Below are positions 34,570-44,730 of a stretch of DNA of 64,000 nucleotides, piece by piece (the first letter of the stretch is position 1; the number at the start of each line of letters is the position of its first letter). The position numbers and the translations under genes were made by a program. Source of the stretch: Acidimicrobiaceae bacterium (GTDB taxonomy: Bacteria > Actinomycetota > Acidimicrobiia > Acidimicrobiales > RAAP-2); assembly GCA_003164095.1 (NCBI GenBank), contig PLRX01000089.1, positions 1-64,000 on the forward strand, in the 5' to 3' direction. The notes under the pieces are model-generated. The model did not search any database. It had not been told where the DNA came from and worked only from the letters and a program-made list of their open reading frames with translations.

Positions 34570-37281
34570 ATGACGTACCCGGGACCGCAGGCATTGGGCA
34601 GGAGCGTGGTGGTGGGCCCCGGTGCGCCACCGCCGGACGCTTGGGCAGACGCCCTTCGTGTCGTCGTGGGACCCGAGGCGCTGGCTTCGCCGTCGGCGGT
34701 CGTCGCCATCCTCCACGAGGCCTGGTCCGACCGGCGTCCCGTGGTCGTGGAGCTCGCCGTCGACCCGGAGGACCTGCGGGCGCCCGAGCGGTACGTCGGG
34801 CCGGTCCACGCGCTCGAACCCGGCTTCACCTTCTGGCGCGAGCGCCTCCAGTTCCTGGTGTGGGCCAACACGTACGACGCCCGGGACGGCCAGCCGGTCT
34901 GGTGGCACGGACGCAAACTGGCGCGCCGACTTGCCGACGAGGGGGTCGTGGAGGAGGGGCCGGCCGACGTGTCCCGCCTCGACGGCACCCCACTCTGGGT
35001 GGACGGCGGTCCGCCGGACCCGCCGGAGCCGGGCGACGGCACGGCCGTGGTGCACCGCTGGACGGCGGAGGCCGGTCGCCTCACCCCGTCGACGCGACTG
35101 TCCCCCGACGCCGACCTGGCGCCCGACCAGTTGGCTGCCGTCGATCACGCGGCCGGCCCGGCCCGGGTCATCGCCCCGGCAGGCTCCGGCAAGACGCGCG
35201 TGCTGACCGAGCGGCTGCGGCTCCTCGTGCGGCGTGGCACCTTCCCTGGTGCCGTCACCGCGCTCGCCTACAACACGCGGGCGGCCGAGGAGCTCCGCGG
35301 ACGTGCATCGGACGTGCTCGTGCCGGACGGACCTCACGTCCGGACGCTCAACAGCCTCGCCCTGTGGGTCTGCAACGCCTCCGGCCCCTCCGGCCGGCTC
35401 CGGGTGCTCGATGAGGCGGCCGTGCGCGACCTGGTCGGCGAGCTGTTCGAGGTCAAGCGGCAGGTCAACACGGACACCACCGCGCCGTTCCTGGCCGCGC
35501 TCTCACTCGTGCGACTCGGCCTGGTGTCCCCGGCCGCCGCCGAGGAGGCCTATCCGGACGCCTCGGGGTTGGCCGAGGGATTCGACGGATTCCGCACGAC
35601 CCTGGCCGAGCGCGGCCAGGTCGACTTCGACGAGCAGATCTACCGGGCCATCGAGATCCTCGTCACCGACCCGGTGGCCAGGGCGGCGGCACAGGTGCGC
35701 TGTCGGCGGATGCTGGTGGACGAGTTCCAGGACCTGACGCCGGCCCATCTCCTCCTGATCCGGCTGCTGGTCGCCCCGGGCTTCGACTGCTTCGGCGTGG
35801 GTGACGACGACCAGGTCATCTACGGCTACTCCGGCGCCACCCCGGAGTTCCTGATCGACTTCGCGTCGTACTTCCCGGGGGCGGCGGACCACCCGCTCGA
35901 GGTGAACTACCGCTGCCCGCCCGCCGTGGTCGACGCCGCCCGCCACCTCCTCTCCTACAACCACGACCGGGTGGCGAAGACGATCCGGAGTCCGGAGGGG
36001 CGGACCGATCCGGCACCGGGGAGGTCCGGCCTGCTGGCGGGTTCCGGTGCCGTGGTGGTGGAGCGGGCGGCGACGGACGCGCTGGCCGGGCGGGCCGTCG
36101 AGGTGATCGACGCCTGGCGGGCTGACGGGGTCGAACCCGGTGACATCGCCGTTCTCGCCCGGGTCAACTCGGCCCTGCTGCCGGTGCAGGTGGCCTGCCT
36201 CGAGTCCGACGTGCCGTGCACCACCCCGCTGACGACCCAGGTCCTGTCCCGCACCGGGATCCGCACCGCCTTCGCGTACCTCCGGATAGGGACCGATCCG
36301 GAGGCGATCCGCCGCGAGGACGTGCGCGACACCGTGCGTCGACCGTCGAGGGGGATCGCTCCCATGGTGGTGGACATGATGACCAAGCAGCGGACCACCT
36401 CGGTGAGCGACATCCGCCGCCTCGCGTCGCGCCTGTCCGGCCGTGACGTTCCCAAGCTGCTCTCCTACGCCGACGACCTGGAGGTGGTGGCCGCCGCCAC
36501 GTCCCGATCGACCGCCGAGGCCTTGGAGGCCATCCGGATCGGCATCGGCCTCGATGCCACCCTCGATACGCTCGACGCGTCCCGGGCCGGGGCCGACCGC
36601 TCCACCCATGCCGACGACCTGGCGGCCCTGGAGTCGGTGGCGCCCTTCCATCCGGACGCCGCCACCTTCGCCCACTGGCTGCGGGAGGTACTGAGCCGTC
36701 CTGCGGCAGCCGGCCCCGGTGTCGAACTCTCGACGGTGCACCGGATCAAGGGCAAGGAGTGGGGTCACGTCCTGGTGGTGGGCGCCTCGTCCGGCCTCTT
36801 CCCGCACCGGCTCAGCGACGACGTGGAAGGTGAGCGCAGGGTCTTCCACGTGGCGCTGACCAGGGCCGGGACCCAGGTGGTGGTCCTGGCCGACCGCGAG
36901 GGCCCGTCAGCCTTCCTCGGCGAACTGGACGGCACCACGCCCCACGTCGCGCCGAAACCGCTCGCGGCCGCACCACCGGACCCGCGTGCCGGTGGGAGGG
37001 AGCGACGGCGTGCGGCAACTCCGGGTCCGTCGGCCGCCGGGACCGGAGGCCCGGAGGAGGCGGCACTGCGGTCGTGGCGGTCGTCGGTCGCCCGCAAGGA
37101 TGGGATGCCCGCCTACGTCGTGCTCAACGACAAGGAGCTGGTGGGCATCGCCGAGCGGAATCCGGCGACCCTGGCCGAACTCGGCCGGTGCCGCGGTATG
37201 GGCCCGATCCGCCTCGAGCGTTGGGGCGACGAGATCCTGGCCGTTCTCGAGGGCGCGTCGGCACCGACCGCGGACGATTGA
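34570..37281 (+). CDS. UvrD/Rep-family ATP-dependent DNA helicase with C-terminal HRDC-like domain
   Basis: ARVIAPAGSGKTRVLTERL, MLVDEFQDLTPAHLLL, GVGDDDQVIYGYSGA, VHRIKGKEWGHVLVVGAS; C-terminal VLNDKELVGIAERNPATLAELGRCRGMG. Confidence 0.92.
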   Translation: MTYPGPQALGRSVVVGPGAPPPDAWADALRVVVGPEALASPSAVVAILHEAWSDRRPVVVELAVDPEDLRAPERYVGPVHALEPGFTFWRERLQFLVWANTYDARDGQPVWWHGRKLARRLADEGVVEEGPADVSRLDGTPLWVDGGPPDPPEPGDGTAVVHRWTAEAGRLTPSTRLSPDADLAPDQLAAVDHAAGPARVIAPAGSGKTRVLTERLRLLVRRGTFPGAVTALAYNTRAAEELRGRASDVLVPDGPHVRTLNSLALWVCNASGPSGRLRVLDEAAVRDLVGELFEVKRQVNTDTTAPFLAALSLVRLGLVSPAAAEEAYPDASGLAEGFDGFRTTLAERGQVDFDEQIYRAIEILVTDPVARAAAQVRCRRMLVDEFQDLTPAHLLLIRLLVAPGFDCFGVGDDDQVIYGYSGATPEFLIDFASYFPGAADHPLEVNYRCPPAVVDAARHLLSYNHDRVAKTIRSPEGRTDPAPGRSGLLAGSGAVVVERAATDALAGRAVEVIDAWRADGVEPGDIAVLARVNSALLPVQVACLESDVPCTTPLTTQVLSRTGIRTAFAYLRIGTDPEAIRREDVRDTVRRPSRGIAPMVVDMMTKQRTTSVSDIRRLASRLSGRDVPKLLSYADDLEVVAAATSRSTAEALEAIRIGIGLDATLDTLDASRAGADRSTHADDLAALESVAPFHPDAATFAHWLREVLSRPAAAGPGVELSTVHRIKGKEWGHVLVVGASSGLFPHRLSDDVEGERRVFHVALTRAGTQVVVLADREGPSAFLGELDGTTPHVAPKPLAAAPPDPRAGGRERRRAATPGPSAAGTGGPEEAALRSWRSSVARKDGMPAYVVLNDKELVGIAERNPATLAELGRCRGMGPIRLERWGDEILAVLEGASAPTADD

Positions 37282-37379
37282 CCTGGGCCACACCGTGTCC
37301 GGGGCGATCGGGAGGGCTCCGACCTACTCTGGCGTCAGGCCGCTGACTGCCGGCTCGTCCCACGCCCTGAGGAGACCCC

Positions 37380-38255
37380 ATGGAACTCGGCATCCACTTC
37401 GCCAACTTCACCCTGCCGGGCGGCCCCGGCGCCATCGGTCCGATCCTGTCCGACACGGCCCGTGCGGCCGAGGAGGCGGGGTGCTCGACCTTCACGCTCA
37501 TGGACCACTACTTCCAGATGGAGGAGTTCGCCGACCGTCGTGAGCCGATGCTCGAGGGCTACACGGCCCTCGGCTTCCTGGCGGGGCGCACCGAGCGGTT
37601 GCGACTGGGCCTGATGGTGACGGGCGTCACCTACCGGCACCCGGGCCTCCTGGCCAACATCGTCACCACGTTGGACGTCGTGTCCCAGGGACGGGCCCAG
37701 CTCGGGATCGGCGCCGCCTGGTACGAGCGGGAGCACCTCGCGTACGGGGTGCCCTTCCCCCCGCTGTCCGAGCGCTTCGAGCGGCTCGAGGAGACGCTGC
37801 AGATCTGCCACCAGATGTGGAGTGACGACGACGGCCCGTACGGCGGCACCTACTACCAGCTGGCCGAGACCGTCTGCTCGCCGAAGCCGGTGAGCACCCC
37901 CCGCCCCCCGATCCTGATCGGGGGGAGCGGTGAGCGGAAGACGCTCCGACTCGTCGCCCGCTATGCGGACGCCTGCAACCTCTTCGCCACCGAACCGGCC
38001 GAGGTGGCCCACAAGATCGAGGTACTGGAACGCCACTGCGTCGACGAGGACCGCGACCCCGCCGCCATCCAGAAGACGATCCTGGCCATGGTGGACCCGT
38101 TGACCGACACCGACGCCTTCCTGTCGTCGATGGAGGACTATGCGGCGTTGGGCGTCGACCTAGTTGAGGTCATGCCACTGGTCGAGGACCCGGCCACCTG
38201 GGCCGGGCGCCTCGGCGAGCGCGTCGTACCCCGGCTGGCTGAACTCGGGTCCTGA
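37380..38255 (+). CDS. LLM-class F420-dependent oxidoreductase
   Basis: RLRLGLMVTGVTYRHPGLLANIVTTLDVVSQGRAQLGIGAAWYEREHLAYGVPFP. Confidence 0.9.
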   Translation: MELGIHFANFTLPGGPGAIGPILSDTARAAEEAGCSTFTLMDHYFQMEEFADRREPMLEGYTALGFLAGRTERLRLGLMVTGVTYRHPGLLANIVTTLDVVSQGRAQLGIGAAWYEREHLAYGVPFPPLSERFERLEETLQICHQMWSDDDGPYGGTYYQLAETVCSPKPVSTPRPPILIGGSGERKTLRLVARYADACNLFATEPAEVAHKIEVLERHCVDEDRDPAAIQKTILAMVDPLTDTDAFLSSMEDYAALGVDLVEVMPLVEDPATWAGRLGERVVPRLAELGS

Positions 38256-38267
38256 CCGCCGGCGACC

Positions 38268-38753
38268 TCAGCCGGCCTTCTTCGCCGGTGCCTTGCGGGC
38301 CGTGGCCTTCTTGGCCGTGGCCTTCTTCGCCGTCACCTTCTTCGCCGGTGCCTTGCGGGCGACGGCCTTCTTGGCGGGCGCCTTGGCTGCGGGCGTGCGC
38401 TTCGCTGCGGCCCTCTTGGCCGGGACGCGTGACCGTGCCGACTTCTTGGCGGCACCCACCCGGCGGCGTGTGCGCCGCGTGGCGTCCCGTCCGGCCTCGG
38501 CGGCACGGTCCGTCTGCTCGTTGACAGCCTTCATCACGTCGGACACCAACTTGCGCTGACTCCTCAGCACCCGCTCGGCCACGTCGAACACGTCGTCGAC
38601 CATCCGCTCGAGGTCCTGCGAGACGGGCGGCACCAGGCGGTCCGCCTCACGCGTGATCCCCTTGGCCAGTTGGTGGCTGGCCTGGAGCAGCTCCTTCTCG
38701 GCCCGTTCGATCGCCCGTTCGATCCGTGTCCTGGTCTCCCTGGCCTCGGCCAT
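38268..38753 (-). CDS. Histone H1-like Lys/Ala-rich protein
   Basis: Helical N-terminus followed by AKRTPAAKAPAKKAVARKAPAKKVTAKKATAKKATARKAPAKKAG. Confidence 0.75.
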   Translation of the reverse strand: MAEARETRTRIERAIERAEKELLQASHQLAKGITREADRLVPPVSQDLERMVDDVFDVAERVLRSQRKLVSDVMKAVNEQTDRAAEAGRDATRRTRRRVGAAKKSARSRVPAKRAAAKRTPAAKAPAKKAVARKAPAKKVTAKKATAKKATARKAPAKKAG

Positions 38754-38866
38754 GTGCATCGCCTCCTTGGTCGTTGCGGCGTGCCCGCCGTCACCTGGAG
38801 CCATGGTGACCCTGCCCTCGATGTCTGACGAGGGGCGAACGTCCCAACTTGCGCGGCCGGCGTTGC

Positions 38867-40078
38867 TCAGACGGGTACGGGCGAGAAGCGCAGGGGCAGG
38901 CGCGCCGGCCCCCAGATGCCGAATGTGGCGGGTTTCCACTCGACGTGTCCGTCGACCCCCAGGTCCGGCATGCGCCGGGACAGGAGCACCAGTGCCTCCT
39001 GGAGCTCGGCGCGCGCCAAGGCGGCGCCCATGCAGTGGTGGATCCCGGACCCGAAGGTCATCTGCTGGGTCGTCCGCTCCCGGGTGATGTCGAAGGTGCC
39101 GGGCTCCTCATAGGTGCCCGGGTCGCGGTTGGCCCCGGCGAGTGACACCGACACGAGCGTGCCCTTGGGGAAGAGCACGTCACGGAAGACGACGTCCTCG
39201 GGGGTGACGCGTATCGTCCCCCTGACGGCGCCGAGGTAGCGCATCGCCTCCTCCACGGCCCGCTGGGCGAGTTCGGGCCGCTCCCGCAGCAGAGCCCACT
39301 GGTCGGGGTACTCGGCGAAGAGGGCGAGGGCGCACGCCAGCTGGTTACGGGTCGTGTCGGTCCCGGCCATCAGCACGGCGACGGCCAGGGCGACCAGCTC
39401 CTCGTTGGACAGGCGGTCGCCGGCCTCCTCGATGGCGATCAGCACGCTGAGCAGGTCGTCGCCCGGTGTCGTTCGGCGGGCGGCGATCAGGTCGGCGAGG
39501 TACGACTCGAGCGAGGCGTTGGCCGCCTCGATGAGCGGCAGGTCCTCGGCGAGGTTCTGGTTGAAGATGCGGAAGATGTCGGTGGCCCATGCCGAGAACT
39601 GGCGCCAGTCCTCCTTGGGGGCACCCAGCAGCTCACAGATGATCGGGATCGGATAGGGCTCGCACACGTCACGCACGAGCTCGCAGTGCCCGGAATCGCC
39701 GAACGCGTCGACCAGGCCGCCGACCACCTCGCGCATGAACGGTCGCAGGCGGTCGGCCGCCGCCGGGGTGAACGCCGGAGCAACCAGGCGGCGCAGGCGG
39801 GCGTGGTCCTCGCCCTCCATGGCCAGGATCGACGGCCGCCCCCGGTCTTCGACGGGCTCCATGCCGTTCATCTGGCGGAGCAGCGAGAGCGCATTGTGGA
39901 ACCGGCGGTCGCGCAGGAGGGACACGCAGTCCTCCTGGCGGCTCACGGTGAACCCCATCGGGGTCCGGGCCAGCCAGTGCCGCTCGCGGGCCTCGGCGAT
40001 GACAGCGAGCGACTCCTCGCGACCCATGCCGGCAGTGTCGACCATGGGTAGGTCGAGCTCGTACGCAGACGTCACCAT
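38867..40078 (-). CDS. Cytochrome P450
   Basis: AVLMAGTDTTRNQLACAL I-helix, EEAMRYLG ExxR-like, FGSGIHHCMGAALARAELQEAL haem-Cys loop. Confidence 0.95.
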   Translation of the reverse strand: MVTSAYELDLPMVDTAGMGREESLAVIAEARERHWLARTPMGFTVSRQEDCVSLLRDRRFHNALSLLRQMNGMEPVEDRGRPSILAMEGEDHARLRRLVAPAFTPAAADRLRPFMREVVGGLVDAFGDSGHCELVRDVCEPYPIPIICELLGAPKEDWRQFSAWATDIFRIFNQNLAEDLPLIEAANASLESYLADLIAARRTTPGDDLLSVLIAIEEAGDRLSNEELVALAVAVLMAGTDTTRNQLACALALFAEYPDQWALLRERPELAQRAVEEAMRYLGAVRGTIRVTPEDVVFRDVLFPKGTLVSVSLAGANRDPGTYEEPGTFDITRERTTQQMTFGSGIHHCMGAALARAELQEALVLLSRRMPDLGVDGHVEWKPATFGIWGPARLPLRFSPVPV

Positions 40079-40156
40079 TGGGGCACTCTCCGTCGGGGAA
40101 GGGACCCGACCAAGTTATCCCGGTCGCCGCAAGCGGGGCATCGCTAGGGTGCGGCA

Positions 40157-40917
40157 ATGGATGCCCTCGCTGCCGCAACTGCCATCGGACCTCCGCTCGG
40201 GACGGTGGGTGCCGCCTTCTACTTCTCGCCGGAGGCGACGGCGCGGGCCGAGGGGATCGGTCTGGACGTGGTCAGCCTCTACGCGGCCGGACGGGGGCCG
40301 TGCTCGGTGCGTGCTCGCCGGCCGAGGTCGACGAGGCCTTCTTCTTCTTCAAGTCCGGGCTGATCGCCGGGGTGGTCGAGGCGGCCCGGACGAAGGCCGA
40401 CCAGGGGGACATCCTCGCCGCGCACCTCGGGTCCGCCGACGACTTCGCCGATGCGACCTACGGATCGGTCGATCCCGCCGTGCTCGCGGCATTCGACGAC
40501 GCGTCGTCCCTCGTGGTCGAGGCCCTGCCCACGGGGCAATGGCCCCTGGTCGACGGCTACCGGGCCCAGCCGGTGCCGGTGCGGCCCACCGCTTCCGCCT
40601 ACCGGGGCGCGGTGCTCCTGCGTGAGCTACGGGGCGGTGTCCACCGACATGCGGTCGAGGCGGTCGGACTGAGCGCGGCCGTAGCGTGCCAGTTCGACCG
40701 GGGGGACGACTACTACCGGCTCCACGGCTTCGGCGACGCAGACCGCGTGCCCGAGACCCGGGCCACCCTGGCGGCGCGGGTGCAGGCCGAGGAGGCCACC
40801 GACGCAGCCGTGGCCGAGCTGCTGTCGGTGCTCGACACGACGCAACTGGAGAACCTGGTGACCGGGGCCGAGCTGCTGGCGTCCAGCGGTCCCGGGGTCG
40901 TCCTGCCCGGCAACTGA
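40157..40917 (+). pseudogene. SCO6745-like protein interrupted by a -1 frameshift
   Basis: Frame 2 MDALAAATAIGPPLGTVGAAFYFSPEATARAEGIGLDVVSLYAAGRG continues in frame 1 as AVLGACSPAEVDEAFFFFKSGLIAGVVEAARTKADQGDILA...; break at the GGGGG run 40293-40297. Confidence 0.65.
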
Positions 40918-40938
40918 GCCGACGGCGGGGTCGGGTGC

Positions 40939-41910
40939 CTACCCGACACCGGGGACGGCCACGAAGTTGTCGGAGGAGGGCACGACCTCACCCGACCAGC
41001 GGTAGGCCACGAGCGGGCGGCCCTGGTCGCGCACGGCGCTGTAGTCGACACACACTGCGTGCCGGCCGGCCGGTTGCGGTGTGCCCGTGAACCAATAATG
41101 GCCGAAGAAGACGGGCACCGGGTCGGAGTACCGGACGTCGTCGACACGGTCGACGGGCACGTCGGGCAGGCCGGGGTGCGCCAGACCGTCGAGCGTCCGT
41201 GAGCCGGGGGGCACCACGGCCAGGTCGCGCAATGACGTCGCCGACTCGTCCCACCACCGGACGCGGGTCGCCCACCTCGGGGTGCCTTCGGGGTCGACGA
41301 AGGCGAGGTCGTCGCCGAGCCGAACCTCTGGGCCTTTCAAGACGATCTCCACGGCGGTGAAGGTTTCGGTGCCCGGGGTGTTGGCCTCGAGCAGGAAGTC
41401 GTCACTGAGCGCCGTGCCCGGCGTCACCCACTTGTCGAGTACCGCCAGCGACGATGTGTGCCAGCAGGCGTGGGCCACCCGCAAGCCTCCGAGGTCGAGC
41501 CACAGGGGCAGGGTCCGGAACCACTCGAGGGTGGAGGCGTGGAGGGCCGAACCCTCACCGAATTGGTCGAGGAAGGCCTGGTGCTGGCGCCGGTTGTGGG
41601 GGCCGCGCCGACCCTGGTGGGTCCGGAGGTAGTCGCCGGGCCGCCCGGGGTGGACCGTGGCCCAGGACACGGCGTTGAACTCGTGGTTGCCCATGACCAC
41701 CTGCGCCGACCCGGCCTCGTGCATGGCCCGGACCAGCTCCACCACCCGCACCTGGCCGGCCCCCCGGTCGATCAGGTCGCCGACGAAGACCGCCTGATGG
41801 CCGGCGAGCCGGTAGGCGCCGTCGACCTCGGCGTACCCCAGCGCGGCCAGCAGACCCTCGAGCTTGTCGGAACTCCCGTGGACGTCACCGATGATGTCGT
41901 ATGCGGTCAC
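40939..41910 (-). CDS. Metallophosphoesterase (calcineurin-like)
   Basis: YDIIGDVHGSSDKLEGLLAALGY, AVFVGDLIDRG, QVVMGNHEFNAVSW, VAHACWH. Confidence 0.9.
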   Translation of the reverse strand: MTAYDIIGDVHGSSDKLEGLLAALGYAEVDGAYRLAGHQAVFVGDLIDRGAGQVRVVELVRAMHEAGSAQVVMGNHEFNAVSWATVHPGRPGDYLRTHQGRRGPHNRRQHQAFLDQFGEGSALHASTLEWFRTLPLWLDLGGLRVAHACWHTSSLAVLDKWVTPGTALSDDFLLEANTPGTETFTAVEIVLKGPEVRLGDDLAFVDPEGTPRWATRVRWWDESATSLRDLAVVPPGSRTLDGLAHPGLPDVPVDRVDDVRYSDPVPVFFGHYWFTGTPQPAGRHAVCVDYSAVRDQGRPLVAYRWSGEVVPSSDNFVAVPGVG

Positions 41911-42251
41911 GCGCGCTGCCTCCTCTCCGGCGGTCGGTCGCCCGGATGCGTCATACGGGGGACGTGTGGTCAGGCGGTTCGCCGGAACCACGGCGTGGTC
42001 GGGATCCACACGCCTGATCACTGCCAGTCTACGGGGGTGGTCCCGCAGCCGGACAGCGTGACGACGACCTTCGGTCGCCCGCGGTGTCGACCCTCGGAAC
42101 CGGGCGATGACACGATCTCCGACACGGCGGCTGACGAACGGGGCGTGGGCCGGTCCGCGAGCGGCCGCCAGGCGACCGGCCAGGACGCTGCGCCGGGGAT
42201 CCACGGACCCCACGGCGGCCAGCGCCGCCTCGTGTACCGCTGCATCGTAGG

Positions 42252-44000
42252 TCAGGCGGGGACGCCCTCGATGAATTGGTCTGACGCCGACAGGTCCTCG
42301 AACTCCTCGTTGACCTGGCGGTCGTGCTCCTGCTGATCGCGGAGAGCGGCCGAGCGCCGCCACCGGCCCACCAGCAGGAAGATCGTCGGGATGAACAGGA
42401 GCTCGCCGACCACGCAGATCAGCCACCACCGCTGCCACTCCTTCGGGGCGGCAGCCCGGGCGTTCAGCACGTCGCGACCGTGCGTCGAGAGGAACTCCCG
42501 GTCCGCCTTCGGGATGTGGGATGCGGCGATGAGATCGGCCGCGGCCACGGCGAACGGCACCCCACGCGCGGCATGGATCTGAGCGATGGCGGCCACCTCC
42601 GCCTTGCGGTTGGACGGATCGGCCTGCAGCTCGGCCAGGGTGGCAGGCTGGACGACCTTCAAGGTGGCGATCTGAGTCGAGTACCTGGCCTGCAGGGCCG
42701 CGGCCTGGGGCCCGTAGTCGGCGACGGGGGTCGCCGAGGGCACCACGAAGGGCACCACGAGGAAGGCACCCGCGGCGACGACGCGCAGGACCCAGCCCCA
42801 GATGGCGAGCCCGGTGGCCACGAGCGCCGGGTTCCGCCGCTCGAGGGTCTCGGTGTAGGCGGCCATCCACGGGGCGTAGGCGACACCGCGGGCGGCCGAC
42901 ATGATCATGATGACGACGACGAACGTCGCATAGGTGGTGTGGGGACGGGTGGCGAGCGCGGCGAAGACGAGGCCCATCCCGACTGCCACGATGCTCCCGG
43001 CCAGCATGAAGGGCTTCCTGACCCGGAGCTTGTCGGAGATGATGCCCACGCCGACCACGGCCACGGCGTCGGCCGACCAGAACCAGTTGCCCAACCCGTT
43101 GGCCTCCGACTGACTGAAGCCGAAGACGGACACGAAGTAGATGACGAAGAATCCCACGGCGGATAGGTAGATCAGGAGGAACAGGCTCACACCTATCGAC
43201 GGGATCACCGTGTCCCAGCCGACCATCTGGCGGAACGGGCGCTTCATGGCGTTCTCCACCTGGAGGCCGCGGGCCCTGACCTCAGCCAGCACGCGCTCCC
43301 GCAGCGACGTGATGAGCTGGTCCCGCAGGCTCGGGGCGAGTTCGCGGAGGAACAGCAGGGCCAGGAGGAAGACGACCAGCCCGACGGCACCGGCCACCCG
43401 GAACTGGAACTGCCAGTCGTGGGAATCCACCGTCTGGGAGGCGACCAGGGACACCGTCAGGCTCCCGAGGACGGGACCCAGCGTCCAGAAGCCCATGGCT
43501 GCGCCGCGACGCTGTTGGGGGGAGAAGTCGCGCACGAGCGCCGGTGTCGCCACCAGCACGATGCCCTCGAAGAAGCCGACCGTGGCGACGGCCAGGGCGT
43601 AGGTGGCCCGGGTGTGGGCGTTGGGGATTCCGAGGAAGGTGACGAGGCCCACGACCAGCAGGCCGACGACCACCATGTTCGCCCTGCCGATCCGGTCGGC
43701 GATCGACGCGATGAGGGACGAGACGGCACCGGCCACGCTGCTGACCACCACCACGGTCAGGTAGAAGCGGAAGGACATCTGGTAGTAGTTCAAGATCCGG
43801 AACGAGACGGACCCCGCCACGTACTGCTGGTAGTACATGACGATGCTGCTCACCACCACAAGCAGGAGCAGCAGGTACCGGGCACGGGTGGGGGGATAGT
43901 GGTGCAGCTCCCGCCGCCACAGGCGGGCGATGCCCGGAGCCGTGGCACCGGGCGCACGAACCGTGGCGGCGCCAACGGCTGGATCCGGGGCGCCGCTCAC
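42252..44000 (-). CDS. MFS transporter
   Basis: Polytopic, SLIASIADRIGRANMVVVGLLVVG motif; overlaps the TetR gene by 4 bp. Confidence 0.9.
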   Translation of the reverse strand: MSGAPDPAVGAATVRAPGATAPGIARLWRRELHHYPPTRARYLLLLLVVVSSIVMYYQQYVAGSVSFRILNYYQMSFRFYLTVVVVSSVAGAVSSLIASIADRIGRANMVVVGLLVVGLVTFLGIPNAHTRATYALAVATVGFFEGIVLVATPALVRDFSPQQRRGAAMGFWTLGPVLGSLTVSLVASQTVDSHDWQFQFRVAGAVGLVVFLLALLFLRELAPSLRDQLITSLRERVLAEVRARGLQVENAMKRPFRQMVGWDTVIPSIGVSLFLLIYLSAVGFFVIYFVSVFGFSQSEANGLGNWFWSADAVAVVGVGIISDKLRVRKPFMLAGSIVAVGMGLVFAALATRPHTTYATFVVVIMIMSAARGVAYAPWMAAYTETLERRNPALVATGLAIWGWVLRVVAAGAFLVVPFVVPSATPVADYGPQAAALQARYSTQIATLKVVQPATLAELQADPSNRKAEVAAIAQIHAARGVPFAVAAADLIAASHIPKADREFLSTHGRDVLNARAAAPKEWQRWWLICVVGELLFIPTIFLLVGRWRRSAALRDQQEHDRQVNEEFEDLSASDQFIEGVPA

Positions 44001-44578
44001 GAGAACGCGGCGATTACGACGGACACCGATCGGAGCAGGTCGGTCCGGAGGTCCTCGGGGTCGCCCATCTGGACCACCCAGTCGACGATCGCCCCGAGCC
44101 CGAGCCTCACCATCACGGTGGCGGCGGCCTCCGGATGGGTACCGGGGGCGAGTTCGGCATCGGCCACGGCCTCGCCGAAGGCCCGCTCCAGCTCCTGACG
44201 CATGCGCTGGAGGAGGAGGAAGCGGCCGGAGCCCATCGATGCCAGCACGCCGGACGCGAGGAGGCCCCGCACTAGCTCACGTTCGTGGTCGACGATTCCG
44301 GTCAGCAACTCGATGAGGTCCGTCACCCGGAACAGGCCGCGCGCGTCGAGCCCGGACAGGCCCTCGTTGAAACGGTGGACTCCCTCCGCCATCAACGCGG
44401 CGATCACGTCGTCACGCCCCCCGACCAACGCGTAGATGGTGGGGACGCTGACCTGAGCAGCATCGGCGAGTGTACGCATCGAGAGCGCTCCCACGCCCTT
44501 ACGGGCGATGAGATCGTGCGCCGCCTGGAGTATCTGGTTTCGGCGGCGGAGCTTGTTGGTGGTCCGGAGATCCTGCAC
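43997..44578 (-). CDS. TetR-family transcriptional regulator
   Basis: RRRNQILQAAHDLIARKGVGALSMRTLADAAQVSVPTIYALVGGRDDVIAALM. Confidence 0.9.
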   Translation of the reverse strand: MQDLRTTNKLRRRNQILQAAHDLIARKGVGALSMRTLADAAQVSVPTIYALVGGRDDVIAALMAEGVHRFNEGLSGLDARGLFRVTDLIELLTGIVDHERELVRGLLASGVLASMGSGRFLLLQRMRQELERAFGEAVADAELAPGTHPEAAATVMVRLGLGAIVDWVVQMGDPEDLRTDLLRSVSVVIAAFS

Positions 44579-44730
44579 ACGTGCACGTTATTGCACGCGT
44601 GCAAGATCCGCCTGCCCGGGGGAATCGGCCCGCCAGGTGCAATGCCTGTTCCGTGGTCATTTGTACACATCGGTCCTAACATCAGTGTTCGGTGCAGGGG
44701 CGGCTCCGCCTCACGGCCGGGGAGGGAGCC

